A DNA stretch of 64,000 bases, from the NCBI GenBank assembly GCA_017746715.1, contig JAGHZQ010000017.1, positions 1 to 64,000 of the forward strand. The letters run 5' to 3'. The DNA is from Cyanobacteria bacterium SBLK. GTDB lineage: Bacteria; Cyanobacteriota; Cyanobacteriia; Cyanobacteriales; Spirulinaceae. Positions 57,632 to 64,000 of the stretch are shown here, one piece after another. The translations under genes and the position numbers were made by a program. Under the pieces are notes generated by a model. The model saw only the letters and a list, made by a program, of their open reading frames with translations. It made no database searches and was not told where the DNA came from. Position 1 is the first letter of the stretch; each line of letters starts with the position of its first letter.

Positions 57632-58336
57632 ATGGACGGAACCAACTCCCGCGAAACCAACCCCGACATTCAAGAACTTATCGAGGCCGCGCCCTTCTTT
57701 CAAGGATTGCCGGATGATGCTCTCGATAAGCTAACCCATCATGCCGTCATCCGCAGTCACCCTCCCAACCAAGTCATTCTTTTAGAAAACGATTGGGGCG
57801 GATCGGTTTATTTTATTGTGGATGGCTGGGTAAAAATCCGCACCTACAATCTCGATGGGAAGGAGGTGACGCTCAATATTATCGGCAAAGGAGAAGTCTT
57901 TGGAGAAATGGCGGCGCTGGAAGAAGTGCCTCGTTCTACGGATGTCATCACTCTAACCACCACAAAAATTAGTAGCGTCCCCGCTCAAGATTTTGTTGCA
58001 CTCATCACGACAGAACCTTTAGCAGGGGTGCGTCTGGCACAATTAATGGCAACTCGCCTGCGTCAAGTCAACCGCCGCTTGCGACTCAGGGAAGCCGATA
58101 GCATGTCCCGAGTCTCGGATACCCTGTTATTTTTGGCAGAGGGACAAGGGAAAGAAGGCAAACAAGGAATTGAGATTCCTAACTTACCTCACCGAGAGTT
58201 AAGCAGTTTGAGCGGTTTGGCACGAGAAACTGTTACCCGCGTACTCACAAAATTGGAGAAAAAAGGGTTGATTCAACGAGAGCATGACATTCTCAGGATT
58301 CCAGACAAGCAAAAGTTAGAAAAGACGATTACTTAG
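57632..58336 (+). CDS. Crp/Fnr-family transcription regulator
   Basis: Residues of about 20-130 are a cyclic-nucleotide-binding-type beta-roll (GEVFGEMAALEEVPRSTDV, with Arg-Ser at the ligand position). The C-terminal winged helix has LPHRELSSLSGLARETVTRVLTKLEKKGLI, a typical Crp recognition helix. cAMP binding is plausible, not proven. It is 22 bases before the DUF2232 membrane gene, so they are probably co-transcribed. Confidence 0.9.
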   Translation: MDGTNSRETNPDIQELIEAAPFFQGLPDDALDKLTHHAVIRSHPPNQVILLENDWGGSVYFIVDGWVKIRTYNLDGKEVTLNIIGKGEVFGEMAALEEVPRSTDVITLTTTKISSVPAQDFVALITTEPLAGVRLAQLMATRLRQVNRRLRLREADSMSRVSDTLLFLAEGQGKEGKQGIEIPNLPHRELSSLSGLARETVTRVLTKLEKKGLIQREHDILRIPDKQKLEKTIT

Positions 58337-58358
58337 TTATTGGTTGTTTGTTATTGGT

Positions 58359-59072
58359 ATGGATGAAATGAACTGGGTTGATGCGGGAGAGGACGATCGC
58401 GAGGTATCGGTAAAGGAGCGAGAATTACCGCCAACTCAGTCCAAGGGCGATCGCCTGCCGGCTCTGGTGATGGTAGAAACGGCTTTTTTATCCAGTGCGG
58501 CGAGTTTGATGTGGTTAATTAATTATTATTTTCCCCTAGGTCCGGTTTTGCAACTCCTTTTCCCTATTCCCATTGCTTTAATCTATTTGCGTCGGGGAAA
58601 TCGTGCGGCGTGGATGGGGGTGCTCATTTCCGGGCTATTGCTTTCGGTGTTGATGGGTCCGACTCGCAGCATTATGTTTACCATTCCCTATGCGGTTTTG
58701 GGGGTGCAATTGGGAGCAATTTGGCAGCGGGGGGGGAGTTGGTATTTCTCGATGGTTTTGGGGACAATTTTGGGGACGTTTGGCTCGTTTTTTCGCATTG
58801 TTCTCATTTCTATTTTCCTCGGGGAAAACTTTTGGCTTTATGCCATTAACCAAATTACGCGATGGTTGGATTGGATTTTTATTAAGTTAGGAATTTTGGT
58901 GCAACCGGAGATCGGGTTAATTCAAGCGATCGCTTTTGTTATGTTGGTGTTTAACAGCCTTCTCTATACGTTTACGGTTCATCTGGTGGCATTATTGCTC
59001 TTCGATCGCCTCAAAAATCCCATTCCTCGCCCTCCCGCTTGGATTCAAGCCTTCGTGGAGTACGATTATTAG
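58359..59072 (+). CDS. DUF2232 family membrane protein
   Basis: The ATG at 58359 gives MDEMNWVDAGED. After a hydrophilic N-terminus of about 40 residues come six to seven membrane helices with PIPIALIYLRRGNRAAWM and GPTRSIMFTIPYAVLGVQLGA, matching DUF2232 (related to the S components of ECF-type transporters). The function is unknown. It follows the Crp gene. Confidence 0.82.
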   Translation: MDEMNWVDAGEDDREVSVKERELPPTQSKGDRLPALVMVETAFLSSAASLMWLINYYFPLGPVLQLLFPIPIALIYLRRGNRAAWMGVLISGLLLSVLMGPTRSIMFTIPYAVLGVQLGAIWQRGGSWYFSMVLGTILGTFGSFFRIVLISIFLGENFWLYAINQITRWLDWIFIKLGILVQPEIGLIQAIAFVMLVFNSLLYTFTVHLVALLLFDRLKNPIPRPPAWIQAFVEYDY

Positions 59073-59196
59073 GTTAGGGCGATCTCGCGGCAAAAGCAGT
59101 AATATGATAAGCAGTATGGCGGAGTGCATCCTAGTTTTGCAAAAATACATACGATTTAGCAGAAATCCTCTATCCCCCTCCCGTCACCCTTTGTAA

Positions 59197-59321
59197 GCAG
59201 GGACTATTCACTGACCGAAGAAAAATGCTACAACCCCTGAAATTCTGTTATAGAACCCATGAATTAATAACGGACAGTCAGGAATTACCATGATTTTCTC
59301 TCCTCGATGAATAGTCCCTGC
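59197..59321. repeat. Inverted-repeat element (MITE-like) upstream of the PD-(D/E)XK-like gene
   Basis: Perfect 14-bp inverted repeats GCAGGGACTATTCA (59197-59210) and TGAATAGTCCCTGC (59308-59321) bound a 125-bp element with flanking CTTTGTAA sequences on both sides. It has no gene. A further block with GCAGGGGGTTAGGGGG follows, typical of dispersed cyanobacterial repeats. It fills most of the 59073-59419 gap. Confidence 0.6.
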
Positions 59322-59419
59322 CCCTTTGTAAGGGGGAAGCCGATCCTTCTACTTACAAAGCAGGGGGTTAGGGGGGATTTACAAATTTGGGATGCACCCG
59401 TATGGCGATGGGGGTAAAA

Positions 59420-60022
59420 ATGGCTTTTACTGCTTATAAAAACTTGGAAATGTTGGTCAAAACATTCCAGTTAACCTATCAAGAAAATGATTTTATTATT
59501 GAATCGCAACCGCCAATTAATGAGTATTTCCAACAACGGTTACAAACCCTTCTGAGAGAAGGTGTAGTCGATAATTCAGAATCGGCGATTTGCGAAAATC
59601 TAATTGCACCCATTTTAACCGAAACTTGGTACACCTACAAGGAAAAGTTTTTACTTTGGAGTCATCAAACTTTAATTTATAACGAAGATTTATCGAGTAT
59701 CCCCGATTACGTGCTCGCGCAAAAATCTCCTTTAGGAAAAATTGTGTTTGATAAGCCTTTTTTGGCAGTAATGGAGGCCAAGAAAGATGATTTTACGGCG
59801 GGTTGGGGTCAATGCGGTGCAGAAATGGTCGCTTGTCAAAAAATCAATCAAATCGAAGGACAAACGATTTTTGGCATGGTTTCCAATGGGAAAGTATGGG
59901 AGTTTGCAAAATTGTGCGATCGCTTGTTTGTGAAAAGTCTTAAATCTTACCGAATTTCCGATTTAGAGGAGTTATTGGGAGCGGTTCATTATATTTTCGA
60001 GCAATGTCAATTACAACTTTGA
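59420..60022 (+). CDS. PD-(D/E)XK nuclease-like protein
   Basis: The ATG at 59420 follows GGGGGT. Glu59 (AICENLIAPIL), Asp96 (SIPDYVLA) and Glu119-x-Lys121 (LAVMEAKKDD) fit the PD-(D/E)XK restriction-nuclease fold in order and spacing; GWGQCGAEMVACQ after it is typical of stand-alone cyanobacterial members. A nuclease role is inferred; no DNA-binding domain is present. Its 3' end overlaps the TPR gene on the other strand by 16 bp. Confidence 0.65.
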   Translation: MAFTAYKNLEMLVKTFQLTYQENDFIIESQPPINEYFQQRLQTLLREGVVDNSESAICENLIAPILTETWYTYKEKFLLWSHQTLIYNEDLSSIPDYVLAQKSPLGKIVFDKPFLAVMEAKKDDFTAGWGQCGAEMVACQKINQIEGQTIFGMVSNGKVWEFAKLCDRLFVKSLKSYRISDLEELLGAVHYIFEQCQLQL

Positions 60023-61278
60023 GCTTCTAATTCTATTTTCAATTTTCGACATTCTTCAGCTAAAGGAATATCTAATTCTGTTGCGATGGCAAGAGCGCGA
60101 TCGCAGTCTTCAATAGCCAGTTTTCGATTGTCCAATTTTTGATACAATTCAGCTATTTTGTGAAGGCTGTGAGCCTCACCTTCACGATGACCAAGTAATC
60201 TAAATATTTGTAATGACTGTTCTAGATTGTTAAGTGCTTCAGGATATCGATCGAGTCTCATGCAATTAATTCCCAGACTGATCAAAGCGTTTACTTCTCC
60301 TTGTCTATAACCAATATTTTTAGCGATCGCGAGTTGTTCTTCATGGCAAGCGATCGCTTGAGAATAGTTTGCTAAAGAAGTATAGCAATTCCCGAGTCCT
60401 CCCAGAGCATTAGTAAGACCTTTACGGTGTCCTAATTGGCGAGCAATTTGCAAATGTTTTTGATGATAAGCGATTGCTTTCCGAACTTCTCCTAATGAAT
60501 GATAAACTGTAGCAATATAGCTTAATGTAGAGCCTTCAGAATAGCGATCGCCTATTTCTTGAAAGAGAGTTAAACTTTTCTGATGATATTGTATGGCTTC
60601 ATGATATAATCCTAAAGAATTAAAAGTATTTCCCAGACCATTTAAAGAACGTGCCTCAGATACAATATTGTTGATTTTTCGTGAAATTTTTAAGCATAGT
60701 TGTTGATATTGAATTGCTTCATGATAGTTTCCAAGTATGTGATATATTTCCCCAATTCCAGTTAATGCTGATGTAAGTAAGAATTGATCCTGCAATTCTT
60801 TTCCGACTTTCAGATTTTTTTGGTGACAGTGAAGAGCACGATCGTAGTCTCCAAGATCGCTATAAACGCTACCGAGACTATTCAAAAAAATTGCATTCTT
60901 TTGAGGAGATAGTTTATCTAATATTTGCATATATAAAGCGATCTGTTGAGTATAGTATCCCCAATAACTTAATTGGATATGTAGTGGATCTTGGTTGGGA
61001 GTATTGAGACGAGTAAAAAGAATTTTTGCTGCTTGCTCCCATTGTCGTAAGTTGCAAAGATGATAAAATGTTTCGAGCAATCCTTGAACTTTAGCAAGAT
61101 TAGAAGCGTCAGAGTCAGGTTGATATCGAGTTAACCAATTGACAATAGCGCGATACTGACTGCGTTTTGAACGAGGTTGAATATATTTTATTGTCGCAGG
61201 TGATATCTCTAAATCAGCGAGAATTGAATCAACAGGAGGAAGGATACTATTTTTGTCTTCATCCTGTCGCATTTTCAT
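60007..61278 (-). CDS. TPR-repeat protein, partner of the NB-ARC ATPase
   Basis: Residues of about 125-415 contain seven TPRs of the 40-residue type used in STAND proteins (LGNYHEAIQYQQLCLKISRKI, LGLYHEAIQYHQKSLTLFQEIG). The N-terminal 120 residues are helical, without a recognised domain. It starts 43 bases after the NB-ARC gene on the same strand. In most STAND proteins the TPR sensor is fused to the ATPase; here it seems to be split into two genes. Confidence 0.85.
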   Translation of the reverse strand: MKMRQDEDKNSILPPVDSILADLEISPATIKYIQPRSKRSQYRAIVNWLTRYQPDSDASNLAKVQGLLETFYHLCNLRQWEQAAKILFTRLNTPNQDPLHIQLSYWGYYTQQIALYMQILDKLSPQKNAIFLNSLGSVYSDLGDYDRALHCHQKNLKVGKELQDQFLLTSALTGIGEIYHILGNYHEAIQYQQLCLKISRKINNIVSEARSLNGLGNTFNSLGLYHEAIQYHQKSLTLFQEIGDRYSEGSTLSYIATVYHSLGEVRKAIAYHQKHLQIARQLGHRKGLTNALGGLGNCYTSLANYSQAIACHEEQLAIAKNIGYRQGEVNALISLGINCMRLDRYPEALNNLEQSLQIFRLLGHREGEAHSLHKIAELYQKLDNRKLAIEDCDRALAIATELDIPLAEECRKLKIELEAQSCN

Positions 61279-61321
61279 TTTTTTATCCCTCTCATTTCAA
61301 GTTTTTGTGCCTGAATCTGTA

Positions 61322-62743
61322 TCATTCATCTTCATCATCCAATCGTTTTAAACGCTCTAGAGCAACACTGCGAATTAAATTATGTTGCCTTAATTGACAT
61401 TCATTATCCTTTATGACTTCCTCTACTAAAAAGCGATCGCGCAGAGTTTCCAAAGCCTTAATGCGATCGTCCTCCTCATAATCCCAATCTTCCAAATGAA
61501 ATAACCACCAACGATCCGGGACTGCACAGCGATAGACAGACCCTTCACAGAGCAGTAAATAGGCAGATTTTACATCATCTTTTAGACGATCGAAAGTGGT
61601 TTCCAAACGCGATCGCACGTTACGTCTCAGTGGTCGGGTATAGCGGTCTAATTGCCAGCGATCGCCAGCACCTTTAGTAATTCCTTTCTCCTCTGCTTCC
61701 AAAATTGCCTTCTCCACCTCTTCTATTTCCATACCAAATTTGCCCCAATATGCTGCTACATTGCCATAAAAGGGACGACTGCCAATTTCCCCTGCGATTG
61801 TTCGCAATGCCAAAGGATGACCCTCATAAGCCTTACCAATGCGCTCTAAATAATTGCGATTCTCCGATCCTTCCTCCAACTCTAAACCTGTCTTTTCAAA
61901 CAGAGAAAGACGCTCTTTTTCATCCAACCCCATTAATGGTTCAACGTGCCAAAAATTCCGATAGCGAGTCCCCGCATCTTCCACCTGTCTCGGTAAATCC
62001 TGTGAAGTCAGAATCATGCGACTCAAACAAGCATCGCTAGAGAACAAATTCTTAAAAAACTTCACCCACCACTCATCCTTAAAATCGCTCCAGCCTTCCT
62101 CTTCATTCCCCTGCAAAATCTTCTCTAAAGAATCCATCAGCACCAAACGGCGATTTTCCTTCAAATGCCGCAATAAGCGATACATTAAACGTTGAGTATC
62201 TTTGCGATCGTCTGAAGTAATCACCTCTCCCCACTTCTCCAACCATCTCGCTGCAACACTGCCAAAATCGTGAGAATTGGCTTCATCGTCAAAGTTTTCT
62301 TGGTGGAAATTTCCCCAATTGCCCTGCAACCAAGTCTCCTGTAATTCTACCGCGACTCGTTCTGCCAAAGCCGTTTTTCCAATCCCGGTAATTCCCACCA
62401 AAATTAAGACCCGACAAGACTCCTCAATCTTATTTTTTAGCAATGCAACTGCATCATCTCGTCCGATCCATCCTTCATCATAAGAAAAAAAATCAATCTC
62501 CAACTCTACAGTTTCCACGGGACGGCGATCGGCGATTTCCTCCCAATTTTGACCCACTGCGTCGCAAATGCTCTTAAACGCATCCTCTAAGATGGCTTTT
62601 CTCATGCGGAAGCGTTTCAATGTTCCCACAGAAGTTTGAGCCGTATCGCACCAAATTTGCGCCGTAGCCGTCCAACCTTTCTCTTTCCGCGCTTGGTCAA
62701 CAATTGCCAATCCTTGTTTTGATGCTCTGAGGGTAACTGTCAT
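61322..62743 (-). CDS. NB-ARC (STAND) ATPase
   Basis: The ATG at 62743 gives MTVTLRASKQGLAIV. An N-terminal helical domain (about 1-75, QARKEKGWTATAQIWCDTAQTSVGTLKRF) is an HTH-like module seen in cyanobacterial STAND proteins. The NB-ARC core has Walker A GITGIGKTAL, Walker B LVLMDSLEK, the RxLTS sensor (SRMILTSQD) and a GHPLAL motif. The C-terminus is winged-helix-like with no repeats. Effector domains are not visible, so the response may involve neighbouring proteins. Confidence 0.88.
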   Translation of the reverse strand: MTVTLRASKQGLAIVDQARKEKGWTATAQIWCDTAQTSVGTLKRFRMRKAILEDAFKSICDAVGQNWEEIADRRPVETVELEIDFFSYDEGWIGRDDAVALLKNKIEESCRVLILVGITGIGKTALAERVAVELQETWLQGNWGNFHQENFDDEANSHDFGSVAARWLEKWGEVITSDDRKDTQRLMYRLLRHLKENRRLVLMDSLEKILQGNEEEGWSDFKDEWWVKFFKNLFSSDACLSRMILTSQDLPRQVEDAGTRYRNFWHVEPLMGLDEKERLSLFEKTGLELEEGSENRNYLERIGKAYEGHPLALRTIAGEIGSRPFYGNVAAYWGKFGMEIEEVEKAILEAEEKGITKGAGDRWQLDRYTRPLRRNVRSRLETTFDRLKDDVKSAYLLLCEGSVYRCAVPDRWWLFHLEDWDYEEDDRIKALETLRDRFLVEEVIKDNECQLRQHNLIRSVALERLKRLDDEDE

Positions 62744-62853
62744 CACCTTTACCAAAAAATTTACTATATTTGGGATCAATTTTGGCTCACTTTCAGTATA
62801 ACATTCATAACCGATCCAGAATTAGAGCGAGATTCGAGGATTATGAGAATAAG

Positions 62854-62869
62854 TCGTTAGTGCTAACGA
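62854..62869. promoter_or_regulatory. Palindrome upstream of the 62923 gene pair
   Basis: TCGTTAG and CTAACGA flank TG, 54 bases before the ATG at 62923, in the divergent gap with the NB-ARC gene. An operator for either side is inferred. Confidence 0.35.
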
Positions 62870-62922
62870 GCTTCATGACCTCTAGAGAAATTGCTGTTGG
62901 ATAGGAGGGAAAGAAAACAATT

Positions 62923-63258
62923 ATGATTCCAGTTACACCAGAAAAGCTCGAACAATTAATTCACAATGCTGAGGCCGAGGGAGTACCCGCAGAAAAAATA
63001 CTTCCACTGCGAAACCGTTTAGAAGAACTGCGATCGGGAGTATTTCTCAAGAAAGATACTTCAAAGGTAAGATATAAAGAAGTCAAAAGTAAAAGCGGAC
63101 AAATTGTTTATTATTCAACTGCTTCAACCTTGACAGATAATGATGTTGAGGAAGATGAATTTGAAGGTTTGGAGATGAGAGCTGTTGAAGATAGCTCTAG
63201 CTCAGAAAAATCGATAAACAAGGTTATTTATAGTTATCCTAAAAATCCTCAACAATAG
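62923..63258 (+). CDS. Small acidic protein of unknown function
   Basis: A strong ribosome-binding site (AGGAGGG) lies 14 bases upstream. The 111 residues have a helical start (TPEKLEQLIHNAEAEGVPAEKILPLRNRLEELR) and a Ser/Glu-rich tail. No domain is recognised. It is followed 84 bp later by the HExxH gene, which may be its partner. Confidence 0.6.
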   Translation: MIPVTPEKLEQLIHNAEAEGVPAEKILPLRNRLEELRSGVFLKKDTSKVRYKEVKSKSGQIVYYSTASTLTDNDVEEDEFEGLEMRAVEDSSSSEKSINKVIYSYPKNPQQ

Positions 63259-63342
63259 TATTCGCACTTTTGTCTAATCATACTGATTGAGTGCTTTAAT
63301 ATGTTATATTATACTGTTAAAGCGCTTGTTTTTTTGTGAAAT

Positions 63343-63924
63343 ATGGGTAACGAGACAGTTCTATACATAAAAGACCATACCAACGAATTAAGCCTAGACG
63401 AGTTAGAAGAACTAAAAAATTTTGTATTTGATAGTTTACATTCAACTAATACTGAAATTCGATGGTTGGGTTCTATTGAAATTCGCAATGATGGTATTGC
63501 GGCAGATTACTTTGGATTTTGGACAGTTCAAACTTCCGAAGATACTCGAGAGATCGTAGCTAAAATTGTGCTTAATCGCTCTCTTTTACCGACTCTAAAC
63601 GCTCTAAAAACAACGTTAGCACATGAATATGGTCATCACTGGACATTGTGTTATCTTTTAGTAAATCAAGGAATTGAACCTTTTAGTCAACGATTGCCTT
63701 GGCAATATTATGAACTTAGAGGCTTGAACCAAGATTATGCTTACGATGTCAAAACTTGCTCTGAGAGATGGAATGAATGCGATAAAGAAATTATTGCAGA
63801 AGACTATCGGGTTCTTTTTGCACCAAATCCCTATAACCAGAACCATGAGATGAATCCTGCACTCGATTTACCCAATCCAGAAGTTAAAAACTATATTCAG
63901 AATTTACCATATTTACGAGCTTAA
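63343..63924 (+). CDS. Putative zinc metallopeptidase-like protein (HExxH)
   Basis: The motif LAHEYGHHW (His94, Glu95, His98) is the HExxH zinc site, and EIIAEDYRVLF (Glu149 or Glu153) may supply the third ligand. The N-terminal half (IRWLGSIEIRNDGIAADYFGF) is beta-rich. The family is not recognised; ImmA/IrrE-like peptidases are one possibility, but the surrounding sequence differs. It is the second gene of a probable pair. Confidence 0.6.
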   Translation: MGNETVLYIKDHTNELSLDELEELKNFVFDSLHSTNTEIRWLGSIEIRNDGIAADYFGFWTVQTSEDTREIVAKIVLNRSLLPTLNALKTTLAHEYGHHWTLCYLLVNQGIEPFSQRLPWQYYELRGLNQDYAYDVKTCSERWNECDKEIIAEDYRVLFAPNPYNQNHEMNPALDLPNPEVKNYIQNLPYLRA

Positions 63925-63955
63925 CAAAAGATAAAAATTTTTATTAATACAATTT

Positions 63956-64000
63956 ATGCGATCGCAATTACAAACCGACCTCGATCGCACTCAAAAACTC
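63956..64000 (+). CDS. Possible gene start cut by the window edge
   Basis: ATG followed by 14 open codons (MRSQLQTDLDRTQKL) runs off the window end. There is no clear ribosome-binding site. The evidence is minimal. Confidence 0.25.
   Translation, partial: MRSQLQTDLDRTQKL

Overview
This is a cyanobacterial chromosome segment. GCGATCGC (HIP1) sites are scattered everywhere. The families are typical of the phylum: DUF1822, DUF928, CHASE2/CHAT, DUF2232, vMAP-type ATPases, pentapeptide and two-partner-secretion proteins. Heptamer-based short tandem repeats occur in several gaps. I cannot name the genus; a filamentous, Oscillatoriales-like organism is a guess. I found no rRNA, tRNA, CRISPR array or intact transposon.

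Layout. 0-12 kb: the 3' part of an exported pentapeptide-repeat protein, then two giant paralogues (2022 and 1527 aa) built from about 100-residue beta-sandwich-like repeats. They share an N-terminal tag and similar upstream DNA that includes a phased direct-repeat array. 12-21 kb: a divergent two-partner-secretion pair, a 1594-aa TpsA-type protein ending in a CHAT caspase-like domain and its TpsB transporter, followed by a DNRLRE protein and two small DUF486 membrane proteins. 21-26 kb: housekeeping and small genes (CPXCG protein, pyrB, GerMN protein, secreted 113-aa protein, cyclase-like protein) and an exported-protein gene cut short by an IS200/IS605 relic.

26-32 kb: a minus-strand run of sigma-like factor, DUF1822 protein, membrane CHASE2-CHAT protein and DUF928 protein. 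Its CHAT His and Cys are both present. With the CHAT-bearing exoprotein at 12-17 kb, this is the best candidate for an unusual signalling or protease system. 32.4-32.9 kb: a tiny two-gene operon (46-aa basic peptide and 82-aa membrane protein) behind a perfect TTGACA-17-TATAAT promoter.

33-44 kb: PhoX-like protein, double-domain histidine phosphatase, zinc-ribbon membrane protein, HD hydrolase, a vMAP-TIR-AAA protein behind 10-bp-phased repeats, a membrane-anchored receiver protein, an alpha/beta hydrolase, an amine oxidase and a Phd/ParE-type toxin-antitoxin pair. 44-59 kb: phosphomannomutase, a hydantoinase relic, an LRR protein, a truncated Uma2 nuclease, a 2TM protein, a site-2 protease, a CheY-like regulator, a GAF histidine kinase, an Hsp70-like plus coiled-coil pair, a Crp regulator and a DUF2232 protein. 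59-64 kb: an accessory, possibly defensive block with a PD-(D/E)XK-like protein, a split NB-ARC plus TPR pair and a small-protein/HExxH pair behind a palindrome.

All functional calls come from reading motifs by eye; no database search was possible.
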